Shown here: positions 47,167-56,320 of the stretch, one piece after another
Numbering within the stretch: position 1 is the stretch's first letter
Layout of the letters: each line of letters opens with the position of its first letter
NCBI GenBank assembly: GCA_903850335.1
Contig: CAINLJ010000013.1
Location: 1 to 64,000, forward strand
DNA from: an uncultured Bacteroidia bacterium
GTDB lineage: Bacteria > Bacteroidota > Bacteroidia > Bacteroidales > Prolixibacteraceae
DNA: 64,000 nucleotides
Reading direction: 5' to 3'
The notes under the pieces: generated by a model
Databases searched by the model: none
Told to the model about the DNA's origin: nothing
The model's input: the letters and a program-made list of their open reading frames with translations, nothing else
Position numbers and translations under genes: made by a program

Positions 47167-49674
47167 TTATAAATTTACAATAAGTTTTCTTGTCTGGCTT
47201 GTTTCCCGATTACTGAAACGTATCATGTAAATCCCCTTGTTCTTAATAAAATCCATTGTAATACAATCGGATAATATAGAGTCAGGGTACCGTTTTTGCC
47301 ACAATACCAGACCTGACATGCTAAAGATGGTGATTTGTGAATCTTTTGAAGTTGCCCGGGGAAAAGTCAGGTAAAGGTTATCTTTGGCAGGATTCGGATA
47401 GATCAGAAATGAAGGAAGCGATATATTTGATATTCCCGTTATCACTTCAGTAAAATAATGGTAATTAAACCTTCCTGCCGGTGCGACATCCCCATTAACA
47501 TAGAAATCCATTACATTTCCATCTTCCTGCATATTATCGCTCCATTTAAATTCAAAATTCAGCAGTTTATCATCAGTTGCTCCGAGAATAGACCGCCCTA
47601 TTCGAATTATCAATGTCTTCCCATTTACAACATATTGCGCGTCCCCAACCTTGCTCCAGTTCCAGGTATTGTCACTTTTTTCAATCGTTGCGGTTGCACC
47701 TGGGTTTAACCTGTTAATTACATAATCATAACCCTCCCATCCGGTGCCCTTGTTCCGGTCAATATCAATAAACAGCCGCATCCATTTTTGGTCTGAACTG
47801 GCGGTTAACGAGTCGGCAGTCTCGACATAGAACCAAAGATAATCGTTATCGCGGGCCACCTTTGCAGATACGAGATCATTTCGTCCTGTAGCATTTGTAT
47901 AATTCAGAGCGTTACCTTGTCCGGGGTGATCGCGGTGCATGATGTTTCCTTTATAGGAATGGTAGACAGGTTCAACATTACTCCAGGATTTTGGGTCATT
48001 CATATCAATTGTTTGGGCGGCAGAGGCAACTGATTCATCCGGCATTCCTTTAAATTTCCGTATATTGCTAATTAACTGCATGTAATAGACGTCCCCCTTA
48101 TTTCCCCACGATTTTACCGGTTCGATATCACGGCTTTTCTCTGCCGAATATTCATCGACAAAAGCAAACGGTTTCACATCCCAGTCGAACCATCGTCCGG
48201 CGATCCACTCGTTCCAACCAGTGACAAATACCAAATCGGGGTCAATTTCTGTGGCACGTCCCCATTGTTCCTGAAAATTAAGACCGTATAACCATGCATC
48301 CGTGCGCATGGATTGTCCTACGGCTTTTGTATAGCTGCGGCCATAAGTCAGTGCTGTATTAAAACCGCTGGCATGTCCTCCGCTGGCATCGGAGGCATTC
48401 TGGGCCACACCAACTGTTGCCTGTTCATATCCCCCACCAGCTTTGGGTCCGTAACCGTGCTGGGGATAATTCTCCAGCCATCCCCACTGGTCATCGCGCG
48501 ATGGGCCGCTCATATAATCGGGTTGACCGGGGCGAAAGGTGAAAAAGGATTTCATTTTATTGATCACCTGCTGATCAATGCCGGATGTAACTGCAACAGG
48601 TGTATGAACTGTGCCGGAAGTAAGTGCTGTAAAATTGTATTCCGGATTATAGGATATTTCACTTTGGTAGCTACCCGACACCTGAATTCCGCCATAATAA
48701 CTTGTTACAGGATCGGAGCTGTCGGTCCATTTCCAGACACCAACCTGTTCGGTACCCTTGTTCAATACCCAGATATATTCACCGCTCCCCTGTATAGGGA
48801 ATGTCAGTATATTTTTATCATTATCGGCGAAATTGACAAAGGTTTTCGTCGCAATGGGAATACCGGAAATACTTTGAGCATAGCTGGTATTCAATTTATA
48901 TAATGTCAGGGTTATATTTCCGATACTATTTCCCCAACTGGGACATGATGTATTAATGGCATAAAAAGGAGACGTAGCGGTAAATCTCATTGCTGCAGAT
49001 CCATCGCCCTGACTAACCAGACTTTCAGGATAGGCCATGATTAGTGGTTTGCCGTTCCACATGAACCATAAATCCTTATATAATTGAGGTTGATAGAGTT
49101 CTGTGTACAATTCATTAAGTATCGAAAGAGAATTGGCACTTGCGCCAAAAGGGAGCAAAAAGCAAATCTGAGGGGTATTCACACCATCTTTTCTGGCCTG
49201 TTCCCATACTTTTAACAATACAGTATAGGAAGATTTCCAGGTGAAAGTTCCATTCGTACAATCGAAAAATACAACGTCTATACCAGCATCAGCAAGCATT
49301 TCGGCATGTTTGCGCAGTACCCATTCATCGGTTGTCCGGTAATAGCCAAATAACGGTTCATCCCACCAAAAAACTCCCCCGGTAAGTCCCAGCCATGCCG
49401 GATGACTGGCATCGGTCGCAGCAAGTGGGTACTTTTTTAAAATTTCTGTAATGTTCAGTACAGGTGAAAAGGTTGCATTATCATCAGTGTGCCAGGTCCA
49501 GTAAAAAATACCTGCCAATTTATTCCGCTGATTGCCGGTTTCACTTTTCATAGGCAGTTTTCGGCCAAGGGCATCGGTCGCTGGTAACCCATTGCCATAA
49601 TTGGGTGCTGTGACCTGAGCCATTAAATTAGCAGTGATAACAAAAAGTGCAATTGATGACAATAGTTTCTTCAT
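47167..49674 (-). CDS. GH71/99-like glycosidase with inserted ~130-aa module, CBM9-like domain and C-terminal T9SS-type sorting domain (track ORF 47167..49824; start at MKKLLSS)
   Basis: IFYWTWHTDDNA, WVLRKHAEMLADAGIDVVFFDCTNG, FVTGWNEWIAG; tail LPSFLIYPNPAKDNLYL...GIYMIRF...RKLIVNL. Confidence 0.8.
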   Translation of the reverse strand: MKKLLSSIALFVITANLMAQVTAPNYGNGLPATDALGRKLPMKSETGNQRNKLAGIFYWTWHTDDNATFSPVLNITEILKKYPLAATDASHPAWLGLTGGVFWWDEPLFGYYRTTDEWVLRKHAEMLADAGIDVVFFDCTNGTFTWKSSYTVLLKVWEQARKDGVNTPQICFLLPFGASANSLSILNELYTELYQPQLYKDLWFMWNGKPLIMAYPESLVSQGDGSAAMRFTATSPFYAINTSCPSWGNSIGNITLTLYKLNTSYAQSISGIPIATKTFVNFADNDKNILTFPIQGSGEYIWVLNKGTEQVGVWKWTDSSDPVTSYYGGIQVSGSYQSEISYNPEYNFTALTSGTVHTPVAVTSGIDQQVINKMKSFFTFRPGQPDYMSGPSRDDQWGWLENYPQHGYGPKAGGGYEQATVGVAQNASDASGGHASGFNTALTYGRSYTKAVGQSMRTDAWLYGLNFQEQWGRATEIDPDLVFVTGWNEWIAGRWFDWDVKPFAFVDEYSAEKSRDIEPVKSWGNKGDVYYMQLISNIRKFKGMPDESVASAAQTIDMNDPKSWSNVEPVYHSYKGNIMHRDHPGQGNALNYTNATGRNDLVSAKVARDNDYLWFYVETADSLTASSDQKWMRLFIDIDRNKGTGWEGYDYVINRLNPGATATIEKSDNTWNWSKVGDAQYVVNGKTLIIRIGRSILGATDDKLLNFEFKWSDNMQEDGNVMDFYVNGDVAPAGRFNYHYFTEVITGISNISLPSFLIYPNPAKDNLYLTFPRATSKDSQITIFSMSGLVLWQKRYPDSILSDCITMDFIKNKGIYMIRFSNRETSQTRKLIVNL

Positions 49675-49759
49675 TGACTTAATTAGTCCTTTAGAGGTTT
49701 TTTTATAGCTTAAAAATATTTCTAAACAAAGCGATAATTCTTCCTTTAATGCAAAAAAA

Positions 49760-49855
49760 CAGGGAGACTTTTGACCTGATTTTGAATAACTGCAATTCCA
49801 TACTCCCGTCCTTTTCCCTCCCATTCACTCCTTTGAAGGGGTTGAGGAGATAGGG
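49760..49855. repeat. Intergenic repeat copy A
   Basis: ggagacttttgacctgattttgaataactgcaatt...ccctcccattcactcctttgaaggggttg; aligns with 50840-50935. Confidence 0.6.
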
Positions 49856-49937
49856 ATCATCGAAGCAAAAAGAGGATATAAAGAATTATGATATTATATT
49901 GATATTATTTCTTACTTCAAATTTTCATGGAGTATCT

Positions 49938-50726
49938 TCAGTTATTAATCACCTGCTTAAGGTTCGGAATAATTATACTCCCGGCTTTTCTGACATTGAC
50001 GAATTTTTCAAGATCCCGCATGGATATAACTTTAAAATGATTTTCCGAAAGGTATTTCAGATATTCCCTGAACAATTCAGGAGAGATAGTTACCCACGGA
50101 TGATCAATATCTGGAACCCCGTGGATGGTCAGGACCACGATTTTGCCATTTCCGGCCTCCCGGAATGCCCCCATAATTTGTTCTTTATTTCCTGCTGTAG
50201 TCGCCCAGCTTGGCACCAAAAGAGGATGATCGGTCTGAGGATCATAGACCTTGCTCCCTCCAACCCTGGCAAATTTGTAGCCACTTTCAATAAGCACCTC
50301 CAGGGAAGATTGGTTTAGGTCGTAACCCGGATAGGCAAAATTCACAGGTTTGGAAATATGCAGAGAATCACATTTATCCTCAATGAATTTGAGTTCATCC
50401 ATAAATTGCGCTTTCGTCAGCTTGCTCACTGGAGGATGGGTCCGGGTATGGCTAGCGATTTCAAAACCCATTGCATCGAGTGCCCTGATCTGCCTCCAAT
50501 TCATATATTTCGAACTGTCCTTAAAATTGGGAGGGAACTCACAGACAAAAAAAGTTGCACCAAAACCGTATTCTTTTAGTAGAGGAGCAACGATGGAATA
50601 ATGGCTTGCCGGGGCATCATCAAAGGTTAATACGACCAGTTTATCCGGAATTTTGTTTTTAAATACCCCCGAATTTCCAGATAAACAGATGGTTAATATT
50701 AGCAAGAGCAAAAATAATTTCTTCAT
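49938..50726 (-). CDS. Polysaccharide deacetylase, CE4 family
   Basis: LVVLTFDDAPASHYSIVAPLLKEYGFGATFFV, EIASHTRTHPPVS. Confidence 0.92.
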   Translation of the reverse strand: MKKLFLLLLILTICLSGNSGVFKNKIPDKLVVLTFDDAPASHYSIVAPLLKEYGFGATFFVCEFPPNFKDSSKYMNWRQIRALDAMGFEIASHTRTHPPVSKLTKAQFMDELKFIEDKCDSLHISKPVNFAYPGYDLNQSSLEVLIESGYKFARVGGSKVYDPQTDHPLLVPSWATTAGNKEQIMGAFREAGNGKIVVLTIHGVPDIDHPWVTISPELFREYLKYLSENHFKVISMRDLEKFVNVRKAGSIIIPNLKQVINN

Positions 50727-50759
50727 TAATCAATTGATTTCTAATAGCGACCTATACTA

Positions 50760-50767
50760 CAAAAATA
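50760..50767 (-). promoter_or_regulatory. Candidate -7 element (TATTTTTG) upstream of CE4 gene
   Basis: CAAAAATA on + strand, ~35 bp upstream of ATG. Confidence 0.35.
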
Positions 50768-50839
50768 AGTATTCGGAAAAATCTAATGTAATATTAAAAT
50801 TCTAATTTTCAACTTCTTGACCCCTTTAAAACTCCCTAA

Positions 50840-50935
50840 TAAGGAGCCTTTTGACCTGCATTATAAATAACTGAAGTTTCTTAAGCTCACTTTTCCCCTC
50901 CCAGCCCCTCAAAGAGAGGGGTTGGTGGGGTCAAA
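50840..50935. repeat. Intergenic repeat copy B
   Basis: ggagccttttgacctgcattataaataactgaagtt...ccctcccagcccctcaaagagaggggttgg. Confidence 0.6.
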
Positions 50936-50960
50936 GGAGGAAAAAAAATAATTTGTTCAA

Positions 50961-53135
50961 TTAATCCAACCAGCCTGGGTTCTGTATAATTCCGGCAACC
51001 TTATTAACTTCAGCCTGGTCAATTGGATACATTAACCATTTTGAGGAAGAACAGTTTCTGTCAGCAAATCTGAAGCGGTTGTAAGTAAGGTTTGTACCAG
51101 ACTTGGTAATTCGCATGCCAGTAACAAATTTATCGGTCTGATCCAGAATCTTCCAACGTCTGACATCAAAGAAACGATGCTCTTCGAAAGCCAGTTCAAT
51201 TCGACGTTCGTTCCTGTACTTCGTTTCAAAGGCGTCTTTAGCCATGCCAGCGGGAAAAGCGGGCATTCCTGCTCTTGCACGAACTGCATTAACAGCATCT
51301 CTGGCGCTTAAAGTTAAACCACCAGATGGAATAGGAACGTCGGGGCCGGCTGCCTGATTTGCAGATTCAGCGAAGTTCAGATAAAGTTCAGCCAAGCGGA
51401 ATAATCGGATAGCTCCATCTGCACTATTACTTAAGGTCGATTTATAATTATTGAATTTACGCTGGTAATATCCTGTGCGGGTATTAATGCGGCTAATGTC
51501 AGAGATCTCTTCCGCACCACCCACAAATGTCTCTACAACTTTACCATCTGAGATTCCGACCGGAGTCTGCGAGGATCCGGTTGCCAAAAGGGTATAAACA
51601 CCCGGAGCATAGGCAATACCGCTTCGGTAATTGCCTGAAACACTTGATCCATTTAAATAACTTTGGGAAGTTCCGTTTGTTTCATTCCATTTCCAAACGC
51701 CTACAGTTTCAGTTCCATGACTAAGTTCCCAAACATAATCCCCTGCAGGTTGTGCTGCAAATATAAGTTCAAGATTAGCGCCATCGGCAAAATTCACAAA
51801 AGTATTTGTTGCAATGGGGGTTCCTGAAACACTCGAGGTGTAGGAATCATTAAATTTATAAAGGGATAAAGTAAGGTTTCCAATAGAATTTCCCCAACTT
51901 GGACAGAGCGTACTAATAGCAGTAAAAGAATTTGAAGCCGTAAATTTCATACCGGCGGTTATCAAAGGCTGATCCAGATATCTTACCGCACCATTATAGT
52001 AAACAGAAGCATAAAACCTTGGATCACGACCCGCATAAGGATTAGAAGGATCATAACCGGAAGCACTGTTTATGATAGGCACTAACTTACTTGCATCAGA
52101 ATATCCGGTTATTGGAGCTTCGCCGTTGGCCATTTCATAACTATCTACCAGGTCCTGAGTAGGACAAGGACCTGTTCTGCTCATACTTGGATTTGTAGGC
52201 ATCCCTGCATATCTCCAGATTGCCATCTGGACGCCACTTTGATAAATGGTCTCCTTATCAACAGCCCTTTGATCATTGGAACTGGTAATGAAATAAAGTG
52301 CATAAGGATTCTGGGCTATATTGGAAGCGGGAACCACATCAAAAAGTTTATAACCGCCATTTAAGATACATTGGGATAATGCCTCTGCATTGATTTCAGC
52401 TGCCATTGTCCAAGTATATGTTCCATCGGACCAAAGAGGACTTGCCGCATAAGTAACCGCCTGTGATTTAATAGCATAAGCTACTGCACGGGACATATAT
52501 CCAAATTGATTGTCATAGATATTCCATGAAAAACCATCCTGGGTAGCAGGATAAGTTAGCGCCTTATCGCAGTCAGCCAAAATAAATTTAACAACTTCGG
52601 CAAAGGAAGCTCTCTTATCCTTTGAGAAATCATGATTAATTGCCAGTGGTTTATCAAAAATAGGGACGCCTCCATAACGTTTAATCAACTGTAAATAATA
52701 GAGTGCACGCAAAGTGAGTGCCTGGGCTGTCCATTGCCCTTTTTCGGCATCTGTGGCGTATACAGTTGCAGTTTTGATACTTTCAATAAACACATTGCAT
52801 TTGCGAATACCAGTATAAAGGCTTCCCCATGGACTACCGTCGGCCGAATACGTTGGATAGGTTAAAGTGGTAATACTTCCCCCATACCAGTTAATATATC
52901 TTGAACCCGGAGTAACATCATCTGCATCCTGAGCTTCGTCGCTGAACGACGCCCTGTCCATATAGGGAGCCGGACAGTAGCCATAGCAAGAATTGAGATA
53001 ACCCCGGGTCCTGTTATAATCATTAAAGACCTGGTCCATAGATATCCTCCCGTCAGATTGCAGATCCAGCTTATCTTTACACGATAATATGAGGAACGTC
53101 GCAAATATGAGTGTAAATATTTTATATTTTTTCAT
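50961..53135 (-). CDS. SusD-like protein carrying an inserted ~130-aa module (track ORF extends to 53162)
   Basis: Lipoprotein signal LILSCKD; RLAELYLNFAESANQ, YRNERRIELAFEEHRFFDVRRWK; insert at ~51553-51950. Confidence 0.9.
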   Translation of the reverse strand: MKKYKIFTLIFATFLILSCKDKLDLQSDGRISMDQVFNDYNRTRGYLNSCYGYCPAPYMDRASFSDEAQDADDVTPGSRYINWYGGSITTLTYPTYSADGSPWGSLYTGIRKCNVFIESIKTATVYATDAEKGQWTAQALTLRALYYLQLIKRYGGVPIFDKPLAINHDFSKDKRASFAEVVKFILADCDKALTYPATQDGFSWNIYDNQFGYMSRAVAYAIKSQAVTYAASPLWSDGTYTWTMAAEINAEALSQCILNGGYKLFDVVPASNIAQNPYALYFITSSNDQRAVDKETIYQSGVQMAIWRYAGMPTNPSMSRTGPCPTQDLVDSYEMANGEAPITGYSDASKLVPIINSASGYDPSNPYAGRDPRFYASVYYNGAVRYLDQPLITAGMKFTASNSFTAISTLCPSWGNSIGNLTLSLYKFNDSYTSSVSGTPIATNTFVNFADGANLELIFAAQPAGDYVWELSHGTETVGVWKWNETNGTSQSYLNGSSVSGNYRSGIAYAPGVYTLLATGSSQTPVGISDGKVVETFVGGAEEISDISRINTRTGYYQRKFNNYKSTLSNSADGAIRLFRLAELYLNFAESANQAAGPDVPIPSGGLTLSARDAVNAVRARAGMPAFPAGMAKDAFETKYRNERRIELAFEEHRFFDVRRWKILDQTDKFVTGMRITKSGTNLTYNRFRFADRNCSSSKWLMYPIDQAEVNKVAGIIQNPGWLD

Positions 53136-53174
53136 ACTAAATAATTTTTCAGATTTATACATTTACCCGACCGA

Positions 53175-56100
53175 TTAAAAAGAGACTTTTACACCTAAGT
53201 TGAATACCCGGTAAACTGGGAATGTGGTGTAGCTGCCCTCCGGTCCAAAGTCTTTGGACTTCATTTTATCCCATGTAATCAAGTTCTGTCCGCTTAGTAA
53301 AACTCTCACTCTCGATACAGAAATAGCTTTCGCCACTGAACCGGGGAGTGTATAGGCCAACTCCAGATTCTTTAGACGTAAATAAGACCTGTTATAGTTG
53401 TAGTAATCACTTGCCTGTTGATTAACGGTCTGGGCCAGTGAAAGTGCGGGAGCTGTAATTTTAGCTTTGCTGGCATATCTCTCAGCTGTCCATGCATTTG
53501 CATGCAATGCACCAAAAACCCCATCATAATCAGTTTCATATACACCTTGTCCGGAGTAAATTGTAGAATATTTCCCAACACCCTGGAAAATTAAACTTAA
53601 GTCAAAAGACTTGTAGGTAGCACCACCCCTGAAAGCATAAGTTACCAGAGGGAGGGCACCATAACCAATCGGCGCTTTATCCCGTTCATCAATCTTTCCA
53701 TCTTTGTTCAGATCCTGATATTTAAGGTCGCCAACCCTAGGGGTTCCAAAACCATACACCAAAGTATTTGAATTCAATTCAGCCTGGGTATTAAAGAATC
53801 CGTTCCCATTACTGTAATCTACTAAATAGCCAAACTCCTGTCCATATGAATAACCTTCCTGAACTTTTCTATAGGTGTAATCTGCAGATTTTACAGGCTC
53901 ATTCACCTTAACAAGGGTATTTTTCGCATAACTAAATGTACCGCCAAAGCTGATTGTCAGATTGTGATTGATCATTTTATTGTAATCAGCAGTAATCTCA
54001 TAACCTTTATTTTTGAAAATACCGACGTTGCTTTGAGGATAATTGGCTAAAGGAACACCCTGGTAAAGTGGAACAGTTGCTACTGCACTGACAATCATAT
54101 TATCCATCTGTTCCTTGAAAACGTCTACTGAGACAAAGAGTGAATTGAAAAACCCCATATCCAGGCCTAAGTTTTGTTTTGTTGATACCTCAGCCTTTAT
54201 GTTAGGATTACCAACCTGATTTTCATTGACTGTGTACTGCAGATATCCGATAGTGCCACCAGTGGTAACCGTGATGTTGTCAAGATAAGCAAAACGGGCA
54301 AGACCACTTTGGTCGTTAGCTGTCTTACCGTATGAACCCCTTATCTTCAGATTACTCAGCCATTTAAGATTGGCCATAAACTCCTCATTTGATGCCACCC
54401 ATGCCACTGACGCTGAAGGAGTTGTAACATACCTGTCGCTTCGTGCGTACTGCTCTGAGCCTGAGTACCCAACGTCAAATTTTACCAGATACTTGTTATC
54501 GTAACCATAAGTACCTTCTGCACCTGAACTTATCCTGTTATACGGTAGCAATCCAGGGATGGTATTATCTGCTTTGGTCAGATTTTGGTAGAAAAAGTAA
54601 GCCATACCCCCAATCTGGTGTTTATCAAAGTTGCGCTTATAGTTTAAAGCTGCATTGTAGGTCAGATTGTAATAGAAAGAAGAAGATTTACCATAAGCTA
54701 AAGGGGTATTGTTTTCTGATCCTTTCTTTGTGAATATAAGTGTATCAGGATTACTTGAACGCAACCAGCGCTCATAATTCTGAGTTGTACTTAAGCTTCC
54801 TACCGAGTTGGTCTGATAAGCAAATATGCCGGTCAGATTCAGTCCTTTTGTAAGAAAACTCATATCCAGGTCAAGCCCAAACTGGGAGGTAATATTGGTT
54901 ACTGTGCTCCTGATATACCCCGAACGATTCAGCATTCCATAGGTAGGGTTGGCAACACGTTCTGTAGTGATCACATGACCCGGAGTAACTACGGCACCGG
55001 TTTTAGCATCAAGAAGATCCGGTGTTGCAGGCCCGTACATGGTAGGGGGAATCTGGAAAAGACTCGCATAAATATCCGCATTACTTGAACCGGCTGTCCG
55101 TTCTCTTTTAATGTTACCACTTAACCGGACATAAGCTTTCAGGTATTTATTCAGGTTCACATCAACATTTGAGCGATAATTTATCCAGGTATTGTTTGCG
55201 TCAGGGTTATATTTAGTCTGATCTGCAATAAACTGACCACCCTGATGCATAAAATTGATATTTGAATAATAACGCACTTTATCATTTCCTCCGGTTACAT
55301 TAATGCCAACACGCTGCATGGAAGCAAAACTCTTCATGTATCTGTTGTACCAGTTATTATTGGGATACATGGGATCATTGCCTGCGCGATATTTTGCTAT
55401 TTGATCAGTACTGAAAAGATAGTTCTGACCATGCCCGTCATTGTACGCAGCCTGATTTCTCAATTCCGCATAATCTCCTGAATTATAAAATGCTGGCTGG
55501 GTAGATACCTGCTGCATTGATTGATCAAGGCTAGCAGTAATTTGAGCCCCCCCCTTTTTACCGCGTTTGGTGGTAATGACCATCAACCCATTTGCACCCT
55601 GAATACCATAGAGTGCCTCAGTTGAAGCATCTTTAAGTATTGTTACAGATTCGATTTCATTGGCACTGATGTAATCAAGGGTCTGGTTACTGTTATAAGC
55701 AACAATAATTCCGTCGATCATTACCATTGGGCCATTTCCTCTGGCACCTGAAAGACCACGTATATATAAATTGGTATTTGCCCTGGATAATTCAGAAGTG
55801 GTTTCCTGAGTAGTTAATCCTGCAAGACGTCCGGCAAAAGCCATTGTCAGGTTTGCAACCGGCGATTTTTCGAGTTCCGTGCCACTCACTGTTGCTACAG
55901 ATCCCGAAATATCATTTCTCAGCTGGGAAGTATAACCCAACTGAATCAATTCACCCTTTTTGTGGGCGTCCCATCTCAGCTGAACATCAATCCGTTCATT
56001 GTCTCCTGTGGATACCTTTTTGGTGGTATATCCATAACCGGAGAAAACAAGCTGCTTGATTTCAGAATTACTGATGGTGTATTCACCCTTTAAATTGGTA

Positions 56101-56294
56101 GTTGTGCCGATTTGGCCACTTTCGTCATTAATTGTTACACCGGCCAGTGGTTTTCCAAATTCATCAGTAACAATCCCATTGAAAGAAGCCGCCAGCTTCT
56201 GCGCACTAACTGTTGTTCCCAGGGAGAACATAAGCATTAACGCCAGCAGCAATGTTCTTTTAATCATTAATTTATGTATCATATGATTTATCAT
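53175..56294 (-). CDS. SusC-like TonB-dependent receptor
   Basis: NGIVTDEFGKPLAGVTINDESG, IESVTILKDASTEALYGIQGANGLMVITTKRG, barrel ending VFNLGVKVSF. Confidence 0.94.
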   Translation of the reverse strand: MINHMIHKLMIKRTLLLALMLMFSLGTTVSAQKLAASFNGIVTDEFGKPLAGVTINDESGQIGTTTNLKGEYTISNSEIKQLVFSGYGYTTKKVSTGDNERIDVQLRWDAHKKGELIQLGYTSQLRNDISGSVATVSGTELEKSPVANLTMAFAGRLAGLTTQETTSELSRANTNLYIRGLSGARGNGPMVMIDGIIVAYNSNQTLDYISANEIESVTILKDASTEALYGIQGANGLMVITTKRGKKGGAQITASLDQSMQQVSTQPAFYNSGDYAELRNQAAYNDGHGQNYLFSTDQIAKYRAGNDPMYPNNNWYNRYMKSFASMQRVGINVTGGNDKVRYYSNINFMHQGGQFIADQTKYNPDANNTWINYRSNVDVNLNKYLKAYVRLSGNIKRERTAGSSNADIYASLFQIPPTMYGPATPDLLDAKTGAVVTPGHVITTERVANPTYGMLNRSGYIRSTVTNITSQFGLDLDMSFLTKGLNLTGIFAYQTNSVGSLSTTQNYERWLRSSNPDTLIFTKKGSENNTPLAYGKSSSFYYNLTYNAALNYKRNFDKHQIGGMAYFFYQNLTKADNTIPGLLPYNRISSGAEGTYGYDNKYLVKFDVGYSGSEQYARSDRYVTTPSASVAWVASNEEFMANLKWLSNLKIRGSYGKTANDQSGLARFAYLDNITVTTGGTIGYLQYTVNENQVGNPNIKAEVSTKQNLGLDMGFFNSLFVSVDVFKEQMDNMIVSAVATVPLYQGVPLANYPQSNVGIFKNKGYEITADYNKMINHNLTISFGGTFSYAKNTLVKVNEPVKSADYTYRKVQEGYSYGQEFGYLVDYSNGNGFFNTQAELNSNTLVYGFGTPRVGDLKYQDLNKDGKIDERDKAPIGYGALPLVTYAFRGGATYKSFDLSLIFQGVGKYSTIYSGQGVYETDYDGVFGALHANAWTAERYASKAKITAPALSLAQTVNQQASDYYNYNRSYLRLKNLELAYTLPGSVAKAISVSRVRVLLSGQNLITWDKMKSKDFGPEGSYTTFPVYRVFNLGVKVSF

Positions 56295-56320
56295 TTTAAG
56301 GCTTTAAATAACTTTTATTG

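Noticed and set aside
48313-48903. 196-aa plus-strand ORF
   Set aside because: Antisense to the GH71/99-like gene, whose domains are well supported; no recognisable motifs.
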